This document shows positions 26,979-36,945 of a stretch of DNA of 64,000 nt, piece by piece (the first letter of the stretch is position 1; each line of letters starts with the position of its first letter). The DNA comes from Flavobacterium seoulense (GTDB taxonomy: Bacteria > Bacteroidota > Bacteroidia > Flavobacteriales > Flavobacteriaceae): the NCBI RefSeq assembly GCF_000695795.1, contig NZ_JNCA01000011.1, positions 124,001-188,000 of the forward strand, read 5' to 3'. A program made the position numbers and the translations under genes. The notes under the pieces were generated by a model. That model ran no database searches. It was not told where the DNA came from and was given only the letters and a program-made list of their open reading frames with translations.

Positions 26979-27338
26979 GACAGTGTGAATTAAACTTAAT
27001 TTTTGTACACTCATTTTCTTTTACGGTAACATTGAATTTTATTAAAAATATAACAAGTTAGTTAATTTTTGATAAAAGTCAACGATGTAATTTTAAGATA
27101 GATTTTTCCAGTCTTAATAATTTATGTCATATTTAAAACTCCCTGAAATTAGTCTGTTTTCTTTCTGTTTGTTTAATTTGTTTACGCCTATTTCAATTTT
27201 AAATAGAATAGACTCAGTATAACAAATTTACTGAGGAGTAATTGTCAGGAGTTTTAAATTTGTCTAAAATGATATTAAATTTAATTAAAGAGTTTGTTTG
27301 ATTACTATTATTGGATTTAATTATGGTTTTCATCAAAA
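26979..27338. other. HTCS promoter region
   Basis: A 360-bp gap upstream of the HTCS. It holds S1 (27223-27283) and a leader of roughly 235 bp. Inverted copies ATTTAAAACTCCCTGA (27131-27146) and TCAGGAGTTTTAAAT (27245-27259) differ by one extra C; the second overlaps the proximal operator half-site. Confidence 0.6.
27223..27283 (-). promoter_or_regulatory. Operator/promoter S1 of the HTCS gene
   Basis: Plus-strand view: -7 box CAAATTTA (27223-27230; TAAATTTG on the coding strand), proximal half-site GTTTTAAATTTG from 27251, distal half-site ATATTAAATTTA from 27272. Both spacings are 21. No TTTG -33 element stands at the usual place, as expected for an activator-dependent promoter. Confidence 0.75.
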
Positions 27339-30299
27339 TTATTTATCTATTTCTATAGAAACAGGGGCAGCATTGTATAATTCAGCCTGATAATTATAAA
27401 AAGCTTCATCTCTTTTATCAGCAAGTTCAACAACAATTTTACTTCCTTTTTCTTCAGATGTAATGGTTACAAATTCGCCTTTTCTCGGATATATTCCACC
27501 TAAAGAATATTCGTATTTTCCTGCTTTAAGTGGTTTTGATACATGAAATACCAGTTGCTGTTTATCGATTACTGGTGAAGGATTACTCATCGTTACTTTC
27601 CATTTATTGCCGTTATCTTTTAAAATCATTAGGGCAGGGGATTCAGCTTTAACAGTTAGATCTGCAACTGTTATACTGGAAGGTTTGAAAAAAGCAAGTT
27701 CCCATGTTTTATCTGTAAAAACACCATGTGCATCGGCTTCTTTTTTGTATACAATTTCCTTTTGATATTTTGTTAAAACTGCATCCATGTCTTTTGAGCT
27801 AACATTTGGAACTAAACTGTAAAAGTAACCAGCGTCTTTATTTGGGTTTAGACCATGATCAATTGAAATAATAAAATTTGGTGTATTATTAGCAATATCA
27901 GGATCAGTTGTATTTACTTCTTTACCTGTTTTTATTACAATATTTTGTTTGCCTTCAGGGTAAATGATATAGCCTTTTTCACCCGTATGCAACCATATTG
28001 GTGTAGTGATTTCAAAAGCTAAATTTACTGATTTTGATGGTTCAATCACTTCAGTTTTACCATTGTAAAAAATAGTTAACGGATTAATGAAAGAGGATTG
28101 ATCTACTGTTGTTACAATGTTTTTTTGTTGGCCGGGACGTAATCTTTTGATATTATTTCCCAGTGCAATAATTTTATCGTTTATAAAATAATAGCTTTTA
28201 AGTGCTGTGGCAGAACTGTATTTTTCTCTTGGAAAATGATGGTAAATTCCCATACCGTTTGCTCCATCGGCAGTTACCCCGCCAACCTCATTATCGCCTG
28301 GTAGTGAAGCTTGTGAACTGGCAAATGGAATCGAATCTGTACGCCATTCTTCGGTTAATCCCGGTAAGGCATGCCAATCGAAATTGGCCAATACGTTATG
28401 CGCATATTCATTTCCCCTAATTTTTAATGGAAGAATACCGTAACCGGCATACCAGGTTTTGCGTATTTTATCAAAGTCTTCGGCACCTACAGTGCGTTTC
28501 GATTTTAATTTTAGCGAAACATAAAACGGTTTTTCGTTCTCGCCACGGCGATGTACCAAAAATTCGTTTACCCAAAAGGCATCGGTACCTGAAGATTCAA
28601 ATTTGTTATTTTTAATTTTATCGTAAACATTTTGTAATGCTTCTTGATTAGTTAATCGGGTTTCTTTACTTTTTGCCTTTTCTAATTTTTCAAAAGATTC
28701 CAGGTAATTTCGGGTGACAAATTTTTTCAAATCTTCTGCATACGACCGTCCAGTTACCAAAAAATCGAGCTGGTTTTTATAAATCATTTTAGGATAGATT
28801 TTTTCTAACCTATCTGCCGGAAATTGGTAAACATCATCTGCCAATTTAAAATCGGTGTTTTTGAACTGTTTAAAACCAACAAAGCAATCGGTTAGCCACT
28901 CGAAGCCGTAAGCAAACATTGCCATATCGGTTCCTGCAGCCACGTGGTGTGATATCGTCCCGTCAGGCTGAAAACCAGATTGAGCATATTCGTGTGTAGG
29001 TACTTTATTTTTCGTCATCCAGCGTGCTACATCTCCAGCCACACCGTTCGGACTCCAGCCTGGAGAAAAGCTCATCCCCTTAAATGGTTTATCGTTATAA
29101 AAATCGGAATACCAATATTGTACATAGGTTAATGGGCGGTTGTAATCGGCCCATATAATCGGCATAGCTAATAACCAGCGTGAACGATGCCCAAGGTTGG
29201 CATCTGCCCAAGCACCCGATGAACGAAGCGTATCTTGAATTACGTCCCAACGGTCTTCTTCTTTATCGTCAGAACCAGTTATATCTCTTCTTGGGGGAGT
29301 TTCGGCCATTTGCGTTTGGTAAAATCGTACAAAATTATAATAAACGCGTTCTGCCTGCTTGTTACCTTTAGCAATGTCGGTCATCATATCAGGCATTAAA
29401 TGAACCGATGGAGCGATAAGCGGATCAGAAACCACCCATTGGTGTCCTGCTATCTGTTTTTCGACCAGATTGTGCATTCGTAGGTTAATAAAACCATCGC
29501 CAGTATAGGGACCTATAGGTTTGCCGTTAATCACTACGTCTGAACCTTCAACAGGTACACTTTCGGTATAGGCATTAATTGCAGAGTATAATGCGTTCTT
29601 TAATTGTTCACGATCTGCTGGTTGACCATTTGGTCCATATTTTTTTGATTTAGCATAGGCATAACCCAAACCACCAATATTTGTGGCTACTTGTGTCCAT
29701 TCGTATTCTATTTTTTTACCTGTGGGGCTTTTGTATGTTGCCGGGTTTTTTCCATAAAAACCAAAAGAGGCAAATTTTCCGTTATTACGCCCCAGTTCCC
29801 CTATAAGTTCGGCAATTTTTTCATCTTTAAAAACTTTTCTGCCATACATCCGGCTACCTTCGGTTGATACCGTATAATCTTTATACCGGTTATAAAGCGT
29901 TTTCAGCAGGGTTTCTTTAACAACTTTAACGGTAATCGTGAAAGAATTGAGTTGTTTATTATCATCTTTCAGTACAACGGTTAATTTTTGGTTACCCAAA
30001 AAATTAGCGTTCAGCTTTTGTTTGGCTGATAGGATGCCCATAATTCTCCCTGCGGGATCAAATAGGGTTTTTATATCAAATAAATTATCTTTTTGACTGA
30101 CAATCGCAAATTGATAACTTTTAGGAATGGGATTAGTCAGTACATCTTTATTTCGTTCCAAATGAATTCGTCCTATTACTTCGGTATTTTTAGGACTGTT
30201 TACTTCGATGTCAAAATAATTAGCAAAGATTTTTTCTTGGGCAAATACAGTAGTAAATGATACTGATACCCAAATAAGTAAGATTGTTGTTTTTTTCAT
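27339..30299 (-). CDS. Divergent PL8-superfamily polysaccharide lyase
   Basis: A 986-residue exported protein from the ATG at 30299, which begins the signal peptide MKKTTILLIWVSVSFTTVFA; an upstream in-frame start at 30422 would overlap the sulfatase gene. After a beta-rich N-terminal domain comes an alpha/alpha-toroid region with the candidate catalytic segment FQPDGTISHHVAAG near residue 450. The super-sandwich part then shows GDNEVGGVTADGANGMG and NDKIIALGNNIKR, then VTTVDQS, shared in pattern with the two other PL8-type proteins here. PL8 enzymes cleave chondroitin, hyaluronan and related chains by beta-elimination. The spacing around the His pair differs from the other two, so the family could be a PL8 relative such as PL29; substrate is open. 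Third gene of the GH88-sulfatase-lyase unit. Confidence 0.8.
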   Translation of the reverse strand: MKKTTILLIWVSVSFTTVFAQEKIFANYFDIEVNSPKNTEVIGRIHLERNKDVLTNPIPKSYQFAIVSQKDNLFDIKTLFDPAGRIMGILSAKQKLNANFLGNQKLTVVLKDDNKQLNSFTITVKVVKETLLKTLYNRYKDYTVSTEGSRMYGRKVFKDEKIAELIGELGRNNGKFASFGFYGKNPATYKSPTGKKIEYEWTQVATNIGGLGYAYAKSKKYGPNGQPADREQLKNALYSAINAYTESVPVEGSDVVINGKPIGPYTGDGFINLRMHNLVEKQIAGHQWVVSDPLIAPSVHLMPDMMTDIAKGNKQAERVYYNFVRFYQTQMAETPPRRDITGSDDKEEDRWDVIQDTLRSSGAWADANLGHRSRWLLAMPIIWADYNRPLTYVQYWYSDFYNDKPFKGMSFSPGWSPNGVAGDVARWMTKNKVPTHEYAQSGFQPDGTISHHVAAGTDMAMFAYGFEWLTDCFVGFKQFKNTDFKLADDVYQFPADRLEKIYPKMIYKNQLDFLVTGRSYAEDLKKFVTRNYLESFEKLEKAKSKETRLTNQEALQNVYDKIKNNKFESSGTDAFWVNEFLVHRRGENEKPFYVSLKLKSKRTVGAEDFDKIRKTWYAGYGILPLKIRGNEYAHNVLANFDWHALPGLTEEWRTDSIPFASSQASLPGDNEVGGVTADGANGMGIYHHFPREKYSSATALKSYYFINDKIIALGNNIKRLRPGQQKNIVTTVDQSSFINPLTIFYNGKTEVIEPSKSVNLAFEITTPIWLHTGEKGYIIYPEGKQNIVIKTGKEVNTTDPDIANNTPNFIISIDHGLNPNKDAGYFYSLVPNVSSKDMDAVLTKYQKEIVYKKEADAHGVFTDKTWELAFFKPSSITVADLTVKAESPALMILKDNGNKWKVTMSNPSPVIDKQQLVFHVSKPLKAGKYEYSLGGIYPRKGEFVTITSEEKGSKIVVELADKRDEAFYNYQAELYNAAPVSIEIDK

Positions 30300-30354
30300 T
30301 TCTAAAACTTTTGGTTGGTATAGATTGTTTCTTTTAGAATTAAAAGAACTGGTA

Positions 30355-31680
30355 TTATCCAGGATATTGTTTAAACAATAACAGTAAATGCTCTTGCTTT
30401 TCTTTATAAATAGGATTATCAAAAAGGTTTACTCTTTCTGCAGGATCTTCAGATAGATTATATAGTTCATTTAATTTTTTTCCCTCTTTTTCTGTGATTC
30501 TCAATTTCCATTCGCCCTCTTTAACTCCTTCAAGAACACGGTTTACATAATAAATAGGGCTATGTGATTTATTATAGTTTTTGTTACTTAATACGTCTTT
30601 TACTGATTCGCCATCTATGGTGTAGTCAGGTAATTTTGTCTTTGTCCATTCGGCAATTGTGGGTAATATATCGATGTTAGATAAAGGAGTTCTTATAACC
30701 TGATTTGCAAGAGTATGTCCTTTATAGTAAACAATAAATGGTACGCGGTGTCCGGCTTCATAAGAAATTCCTTTTGACCCTTTAAAAATACCGGCAGTAC
30801 CAATATGATAAGGTTGGGTAATTCCATCTTCAAACATCCTTTGTGGGGCATTTAACCAAGGTCCGTTATCACTGGTAAAAATAAAAATGGTGTTTTCAGC
30901 CTGCCCGTTCTTTTCTAATGTTTTCCAAAGTTTAGCAAGTGCGTCATCCATATCTTCGATTACATTTCCTAAAGCTCCACCAGCCGAATGTAAGCCATTT
31001 TTTTTCGCAGCCAGACCAACAGGTAAATGAGGCATATTGTAAGCAAGATATAAGAAAAAAGGTTTTTTAGCTTTTGCTGATTCATTGACGAATTTAATAC
31101 TCTCTTGGGTATAAATTGAAGTCAATATGGTATCTGCCGGTTTCAAAATCTCGGGCTTGGTATTTCTGAAAATTTTAATAATACTGTCCGTTTGTACATA
31201 AGGTGCTTTGTAATCGTGGCTGTACATCATTCCATAAAATAAATCAAAACCCTGTTTATTAGGTAAGGCTGTACCATAATCTCCCAGATGCCATTTGCCT
31301 ATACATGCCGTTTTATATCCTTCAGGTTTAAGCATTTCGGCAATAGTTACTTCAGTGTCTTTTAAAGAAGGTTTTTCTCCGGGACCAACAGGCCAAACTA
31401 AATCCGTTCTGGTGCAATATCTTCCCGTAAGTGTGGAAGCTCTTGAAGGCGAACAAGTAGGGGAGGTGGTAACAAAATTAGTAGCCAAAACTCCTTTTTC
31501 AGCCATACTATCAATAAAAGGAGTATTTATCAAAGGATTGCCATAGCAGGAAAGATCACTATATCCCATATCATCTGTAAGTACAATTACAACATTTGGT
31601 TTTTTTTGTGCAAATATTTGTAACTGTATTGAAGAAATAAGGAATAATGTAGATAAGCTCTTATTCAGTTTACTAAACAT
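30355..31680 (-). CDS. Type I (S1) sulfatase, exported
   Basis: A 441-residue sulfatase with signal peptide (about 1-24). The formylglycine site is [13 protein letters not shown], with Cys76 to be converted by an anaerobic or FGE-type maturase outside the window. Metal ligands are seen in [10 protein letters not shown] near the N-terminus and in FTSDNGPW (central). It removes O- or N-sulfate from oligosaccharides before glycosidase action. The subfamily, and hence the 2-O, 6-O or N position, cannot be set by eye. It lies between the GH88 and the PL8-like lyase genes, in the same unit. Confidence 0.93.
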   Translation of the reverse strand: MFSKLNKSLSTLFLISSIQLQIFAQKKPNVVIVLTDDMGYSDLSCYGNPLINTPFIDSMAEKGVLATNFVTTSPTCSPSRASTLTGRYCTRTDLVWPVGPGEKPSLKDTEVTIAEMLKPEGYKTACIGKWHLGDYGTALPNKQGFDLFYGMMYSHDYKAPYVQTDSIIKIFRNTKPEILKPADTILTSIYTQESIKFVNESAKAKKPFFLYLAYNMPHLPVGLAAKKNGLHSAGGALGNVIEDMDDALAKLWKTLEKNGQAENTIFIFTSDNGPWLNAPQRMFEDGITQPYHIGTAGIFKGSKGISYEAGHRVPFIVYYKGHTLANQVIRTPLSNIDILPTIAEWTKTKLPDYTIDGESVKDVLSNKNYNKSHSPIYYVNRVLEGVKEGEWKLRITEKEGKKLNELYNLSEDPAERVNLFDNPIYKEKQEHLLLLFKQYPG

Positions 31681-31792
31681 AATAATTGTATTTTTTGTTG
31701 ATCAATTAGACAATAACATTAAAGTTATCTTATAAAAAAACTGCCGTAGTTTTGAAAAAAAATCAGAACGTACAACGGTTATAAAAATTAGC

Positions 31793-33025
31793 TTATACGA
31801 ACTTTGCTTTCAATTGCTGGTAAGCAAGTAAGGCTTCCAAAAAATAATAATCGGCATAAATTAATCCTCCATCAATTTCAGATTCTCTTAAATAATTACC
31901 AGTAGCGTGTTTTAATAAAAAATAGCCTTTACCACTAGTGTTTAAATATTGATCAGAAGATAAACTTGTCAAAATTTGTTCTGCAGCCTTAAAATATTTT
32001 TGGCCGTTTTTAGCAGACAAAGGTGCCAAACGTAATAGCCCTGATGCCAATAAAGCTGCAGCCGAAGCATCTTTGATAGTAGGGAATTTTGGCGCATTGT
32101 AATCCCAATAAGGAACCATATCAGCAGGCATATTAGGGTTGTTTAAAATATAGGATGCAATATTTTCAGCTTGATCCAAATATTCTTTTTTTTGCGTGTA
32201 TTGATACATAAAACTAAAACCATATAATCCCCAACTTTGTCCACGGCTCCAGGCAGCAGTAGTAGGGTCGCTGTTACCGTTATTCCAGTCACGTTTGCGC
32301 ATTTTTCCACTAATAGGGTCATAATCTACCACATGCGAACAGCTAAAATCAGCACGATATTGATTCTTCATAGTGGTATTAGCATGATTTAAGGCAATGT
32401 TATAAAAAGTACTATCTCCACTAAATTCAGTTCCCTTTATTAATAATTCCAGATTAATCATATTGTCAATAATTACCGGGAATTTCCAATCTCTTTCCTG
32501 TTGAGGATTCCATGACATGATTGATTTTACTGTTGGATTATATCTTGTAATTGCCGTTTTTGCGGCTTCAATAATTACCTCTTTGTATTTTGGATTCTTA
32601 GTTAAACGATAACCATTTCCATAGCTGCAATAAATCAAGAAACCAATATCGTGGTCAGAGGTAAAGTATTTATTATCTTCCAGTAAGGCTGTGGTGTATT
32701 CGGCTTTTTTGAGAATATTTTTATCCTTTGTAAATTCGTAAGCAAACCATAAATTTCCTGAATAAAAGCCACTTGTCCAGTCGCTTATTGGCTGAAAACC
32801 TTTTGAGCTTGAACGAGGCATTTTGCCTGTTGTCTTAACTACTTTGAACGTATTATTTAAATATTTTGTTTCTAAGGCAAATATTGATGCTATTTTTTTA
32901 TCACTAATAGATGTAGTGTTTTGAGCATTTGTATTATTTATTGTTAGTCCAAAAAATAATATCGATAAGGCATTTATAACCAATTGATTTTTTATAGTTT
33001 TTTGTTTTGTCATAGGTATAATCAT
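31793..33025 (-). CDS. Unsaturated glucuronyl hydrolase (GH88)
   Basis: A 410-residue GH88 enzyme with signal peptide. It hydrates and releases the 4,5-unsaturated uronic acid at the non-reducing end of lyase products. The two catalytic Asp of the family are Asp126 (DHDIGF) and Asp187 (VIIDNM), 61 residues apart as in Bacillus UGL (88 and 149). SDWTSGFYSGNLW and SRGQSWGLYGF complete the pattern. An ATG at 33013 (MTKQK) is an equally good start and gives a cleaner signal peptide. It opens a unit with the sulfatase and the PL8-like lyase, behind operator S2. It is distinct from the second GH88 at 59650, which suggests different sulfation or linkage preference. Confidence 0.94.
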   Translation of the reverse strand: MIIPMTKQKTIKNQLVINALSILFFGLTINNTNAQNTTSISDKKIASIFALETKYLNNTFKVVKTTGKMPRSSSKGFQPISDWTSGFYSGNLWFAYEFTKDKNILKKAEYTTALLEDNKYFTSDHDIGFLIYCSYGNGYRLTKNPKYKEVIIEAAKTAITRYNPTVKSIMSWNPQQERDWKFPVIIDNMINLELLIKGTEFSGDSTFYNIALNHANTTMKNQYRADFSCSHVVDYDPISGKMRKRDWNNGNSDPTTAAWSRGQSWGLYGFSFMYQYTQKKEYLDQAENIASYILNNPNMPADMVPYWDYNAPKFPTIKDASAAALLASGLLRLAPLSAKNGQKYFKAAEQILTSLSSDQYLNTSGKGYFLLKHATGNYLRESEIDGGLIYADYYFLEALLAYQQLKAKFV

Positions 33026-33055
33026 TTTGGAATTATAGGTCTTTTTTGTTTAGAT

Positions 33056-33116
33056 CAAATTTATTAGTTGTGTTATGAAACCTATTTTTAATATGATTAA
33101 AACACTTTTGAATTTG
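33056..33116 (-). promoter_or_regulatory. Operator/promoter S2 of the GH88-sulfatase-lyase unit
   Basis: Plus-strand view: -7 box CAAATTTA (33056-33063), proximal half-site ATTTTTAATATG from 33084, distal half-site CTTTTGAATTTG from 33105. Spacings 21 and 21. The predicted transcript start would leave a leader of only 20-35 nt. Confidence 0.75.
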
Positions 33117-33141
33117 ATTAAAAGAGCTTGTAAACTCCATA

Positions 33142-33196
33142 GAATTAACAGTAAATAGTTTTTTGTTCAGTAGAATTCTATAATTACTGTTAATTC
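33142..33196 (-). terminator. Inverted repeat after the eight-gene unit
   Basis: GAATTAACAGTAA (33142-33154) and TTACTGTTAATTC (33184-33196) are perfect 13-bp arms around a 29-base loop, 44 bp past the end of the PL8 gene. Likely a terminator separating that unit from S2, though the loop is long. Confidence 0.4.
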
Positions 33197-33239
33197 CAGA
33201 AGTTTTTAATCAAGCATCATTTTTTATATTTTCCAATGA

Positions 33240-36200
33240 TTATTTTTTGTGGTCATCTTGTTGCAAAGGAATATCGATGCTTTTTCCATCTTTGCAGAAG
33301 ATTTTTAAAGTTGTATTTCCATTTTGATGAAATAGTTCTAACAACTTATCAGTTTTAGCGGCTAAGAACCATTCTCCTTTTAAAGTAAGCGTAACGATAC
33401 TTGCTTTATTGGGAGCATTTTTAATAGCTTCGGGCATTAGGGACATATTATGATTCCATTTTTCCTGATGAAAATCAGGATCGGCAATGGTTAAAATTGA
33501 AGCACCTTCTTGAACCTTAAACATAGCCATGATAGGAGTATCAGTACTTGATAATGGACCTTTTAAAGATTTTTTTGCATCAAAAACGGCATAGGCGGTA
33601 ATTCCGGTATTCTTGTGTTCGATGATGTGTGCCGATGCATCTTTTTGCAAAACGATGTAGTTTGGTTTTAAGTAGGTTTGTACTTTATCCGTTGGAGTAT
33701 TTACTAAAATTTCATATTCGTAGCCTTCATCTTTTGGGGAGCTTCCGTGATCTATCCAGCTTTTTAAATAAGTTTCGTTAGATTTTTCAAACTTTGCTTT
33801 TTCGTTTTTATAAGATGCCTGCGGAGCTTGTTGAAAGACTATTTTTTGCCCATCGGGAACAATATAATGTAAGCCATTTTGGTCGGTAAAGTAGCCTCCA
33901 TTTGCCTTCTGATGAATATTTATATTGTTACCAATTGTTTTACCATTAAATAAATTAGCTCGGTTAACATCAAACTTATATTGAAAAAGTGTAGTAACAG
34001 TTGAGTAACGGCTATCATCATTATTGATGTTAGAACCCAAACATATAATTTCGTTACCAATAAAGAAATATGATTTTTTTGCCCGGAATGTGCTGTCGAA
34101 CAGGGTTTTTTCTTTATCAGGAAAAACATCATCTCTTAAATCTAAAGCAAAAATTCCATTGCCATTTTGAGATAACCCACTGGCAATAACACTTTCTGAA
34201 AAATTACGATGTTTACCTTCAATATATTTTGGATCGCCTTGGACAATAAAAGTCATTTTATCAACCGGTAATGCCTTTGTAGTAGCACCAGGTAAGAAAG
34301 CCCAATCAAATCCATTGTTCATTTCTAATCCTGTTGTGTTAAAACCATTTTTATCATCTCCTTGCGCCAAAAGAAGTGTGCCGAAGCTAATGTAACGTCC
34401 TAACATGTTTTCCCCTTTACCACCTTCAAAATCCCATACGTATTTGTTGTATCCTTTTACCGTTGCAAAAGCTTTATCTTTCCTGAAAGTGAGCAATCCG
34501 GAGTAGGGCATAACGGTTACACCATCGGCTGGACGGTTGAAATTTTTGCCTGCAAGGCGGTGTAATCGAACCATTAAATTCAATGTGCCAAATGTCCCCG
34601 AATAAGTAATGTTGGGCATTAACATGGTATTGATATTTTTAGGTTCGCAAATAGTATAAAGATAGTTGAACAAATTAGCCATTTCAGGATCAGCTACATC
34701 ATTGTCTTTCATACTCATAAAAGCAAATGCAGGTAGTGTAAATTTATCAATAGAACTGGTCATATCTGGAAAACGACCACCTACGCCCGGATGAATATTA
34801 ACCCCAAAAGCGATTTCTGCCTGACGACGAAGTGCCTTTTTCAGGACTTCGGTAGAATTAGCAGAAAGAGCATAAGGCGTATCAGTCAACAGCCAATGAA
34901 TCAATGCCATTGTATTAAGAGCATTGGTTCCATAGGTATTAAGGTAAGTACCTGCATGGTGGTATATTGAAAAATCGGGTTTAAAGGTATCGCTATATCC
35001 TGGTGAAATAGCGATAGCATGATCCATATAGTTTTTAAATTCATCCATCATTTTTTGCTTGCGACCATCGTTTTCCATAAGTAAAATAGTCATTAATTTA
35101 GCTAATGCACCGCCTCTGATTCTATCGGAATTTTCACCTTTGGTATAATCTATATTCAGTAGTTTACCTAGTTGTGTATGCCAAATAAGCATTTCGGTTT
35201 GTTCCTGTAATTTGTTCTGTGTTTTTAATTCTTCTCTCAACAAAAAAACAGTACTGGCAATAGGACTTACTTTAATTACATGGTCAACCGTACCGGAAGA
35301 AGTACCTGAAGCCCAACCCTGATCTAATAAATAATCAAGGGTTAAAAGCGATTTTTCTTTTGCAGAAGTATTGTTGTTAAGTCTGTAATCCATTGCCTGC
35401 TGATAGATTGAGTTCAGGAAAACCACATCATAGATTTGTCCATTTTCAGGCATATGTTCATCTCGGATAGAAAACAAAGGAATACCGTTAACAAAACCAT
35501 TCTTCTTAGTAAGTTGAAGTTTTTGATAGTTAGCTTCAGCGTCTTCAATTTTTTTTGCCACGACATTTTCAATTCCGGTCTTACGTTCTTTATAATCAGT
35601 TGTTTGATCTCCAAGAATTAAAAACTCTAATTTATCGGCAATGTGTTTGCTCTCTTTTGCTAATTGACCAGCATCTATTTGTTGTTGAAATTTATAGTCG
35701 AGATATTGCTGATACGGAGGTAAAATTTCATAACCGTCATCGTCTCTGAAATGCGTTAATTTATGGTTTGTAAACACCATGTCGCTATGACGTTTGTTAG
35801 ACACAAAATTGAGTAATAAGAAATGATCTATAAATAATTTTCCTTCTGTTTTTATTTTCTTGTCTGGATAAATGTAGATGTTATTCATCTCATCTGAACC
35901 TTTGTAGTTTTCTACTTTTGCATCTTCTTCAAATGCAACCCAAACGGCGCGCCAACCTTTAAAATTCAGATTAACATTAAAACGATATTTTGGTGTTTTT
36001 TGTGCTGTTTCGGCATTACTACCTACCTGAAAAATCATTTTTCCAGTTGATGGTTTCTCTTGGTATAACCACATTTTTATACCACCAAAACGCTGTTTGG
36101 GATAGTAAGATGGCTCGTAAAATTCAGGTTGACCACCAGGGTATAAATCTCCGGCTTCTTTTAATCCTTTTAGATTATTGATGGAGATTGAAGCCCCTTT

Positions 36201-36428
36201 TTGCCAATTCCATTCTAAAGATTTTTCTCCACTTTTAAAATGAGCATCAGATAAAGAGAGTTTACTATTTTTTGTATCCCAGTTTTGTATATCAGCCTTA
36301 GACTCAAAACTAAGCTCATTAGTGATAAGTTTGTTGGCATAATCTTGCATTGTTTGTGCCTGCAGCGCAATATTACTGATACAAGTTACCAATAAGAGTA
36401 GGCTTGTGTGTTTTTTTATTTTTAACAT
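33240..36428 (-). CDS. PL8 lyase of the chondroitin ABC lyase type
   Basis: A 1062-residue exported lyase with the architecture of chondroitin sulfate ABC lyases. After the signal peptide comes an N-terminal carbohydrate-binding-like domain (about 30-210; SFESKADIQNWDTK, FGGIKMWLYQE), then an alpha/alpha toroid with the catalytic segment SIYHHAGTYLNTYGTNAL near residue 490, then the PL8 super-sandwich (NGFDWAFLPGATTKALP, GNEIICLGSNI) and a C-terminal beta domain. Beta-elimination of galactosaminoglycans or hyaluronan is expected; exact substrate is inferred. It is last in the unit that starts at the sulfatase at 43855. Confidence 0.9.
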   Translation of the reverse strand: MLKIKKHTSLLLLVTCISNIALQAQTMQDYANKLITNELSFESKADIQNWDTKNSKLSLSDAHFKSGEKSLEWNWQKGASISINNLKGLKEAGDLYPGGQPEFYEPSYYPKQRFGGIKMWLYQEKPSTGKMIFQVGSNAETAQKTPKYRFNVNLNFKGWRAVWVAFEEDAKVENYKGSDEMNNIYIYPDKKIKTEGKLFIDHFLLLNFVSNKRHSDMVFTNHKLTHFRDDDGYEILPPYQQYLDYKFQQQIDAGQLAKESKHIADKLEFLILGDQTTDYKERKTGIENVVAKKIEDAEANYQKLQLTKKNGFVNGIPLFSIRDEHMPENGQIYDVVFLNSIYQQAMDYRLNNNTSAKEKSLLTLDYLLDQGWASGTSSGTVDHVIKVSPIASTVFLLREELKTQNKLQEQTEMLIWHTQLGKLLNIDYTKGENSDRIRGGALAKLMTILLMENDGRKQKMMDEFKNYMDHAIAISPGYSDTFKPDFSIYHHAGTYLNTYGTNALNTMALIHWLLTDTPYALSANSTEVLKKALRRQAEIAFGVNIHPGVGGRFPDMTSSIDKFTLPAFAFMSMKDNDVADPEMANLFNYLYTICEPKNINTMLMPNITYSGTFGTLNLMVRLHRLAGKNFNRPADGVTVMPYSGLLTFRKDKAFATVKGYNKYVWDFEGGKGENMLGRYISFGTLLLAQGDDKNGFNTTGLEMNNGFDWAFLPGATTKALPVDKMTFIVQGDPKYIEGKHRNFSESVIASGLSQNGNGIFALDLRDDVFPDKEKTLFDSTFRAKKSYFFIGNEIICLGSNINNDDSRYSTVTTLFQYKFDVNRANLFNGKTIGNNINIHQKANGGYFTDQNGLHYIVPDGQKIVFQQAPQASYKNEKAKFEKSNETYLKSWIDHGSSPKDEGYEYEILVNTPTDKVQTYLKPNYIVLQKDASAHIIEHKNTGITAYAVFDAKKSLKGPLSSTDTPIMAMFKVQEGASILTIADPDFHQEKWNHNMSLMPEAIKNAPNKASIVTLTLKGEWFLAAKTDKLLELFHQNGNTTLKIFCKDGKSIDIPLQQDDHKK

Positions 36429-36497
36429 TTGTTTGAATTTTAATATTATTCAAGAGTATAGTCTATTCCTATCAACTATTTTAATTTTCTGATTGTA

Positions 36498-36860
36498 TTA
36501 GTCCATTGTATAAATACACTCCATCAATCTCCACTTTTGATCTGCTGTAGCCTTTTCATCAGTATCCTGAAATTGTGCCATGTGAGATTCCCATTCTTGT
36601 TGTCTCGGTTTTTTTGATAATTCTAACATGGCTTTGTCGTGATCAAAATCGACTACGGTATCCATAATCATAAACAGCGTTGTATCGATTAAGTAAATTT
36701 CCATATTCAGAATTCCTACTTCTTTCATACCCATGGTAATTTCTGGCCATGTAGCACCCTTAGCATGTGATTTTTTATAATTTTCAATTAGTGCTTTATC
36801 ATTTCGCAATTCCATGGTTTTGCAAAAACGTTTAAACGGGATTTTTATATCTTTTTTCAT
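36498..36860 (-). CDS. RhaM-type sugar mutarotase (L-rhamnose mutarotase family)
   Basis: A 120-residue cytoplasmic protein of the L-rhamnose mutarotase (RhaM/DUF718) fold. Family features are FCKTMELRND at the start, an YKKSHAKGATWPEI segment with the usual His followed by WPEI, and EWESHMAQFQ near the end. These enzymes interconvert alpha and beta anomers of 6-deoxy-L-sugars. No rhamnose catabolic genes are here, but an alpha-L-fucosidase is in the same locus, so L-fucose is the more natural substrate. It is embedded in the eight-gene unit between the DUF4962 lyase and the PL8 lyase. Confidence 0.85.
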   Translation of the reverse strand: MKKDIKIPFKRFCKTMELRNDKALIENYKKSHAKGATWPEITMGMKEVGILNMEIYLIDTTLFMIMDTVVDFDHDKAMLELSKKPRQQEWESHMAQFQDTDEKATADQKWRLMECIYTMD

Positions 36861-36945
36861 TATTTAAATTATTAGTTGGAGTTATTAAAATGGCTAATGC
36901 TATAATGGACAAACGAAAGCAATTTTAGTTGGGTATTATTTATAA

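Noticed and set aside
30299..30422. Upstream start extension of the PL8-like lyase
   Set aside because: The extension overlaps the preceding sulfatase gene and hides a canonical signal peptide that begins at 30299.
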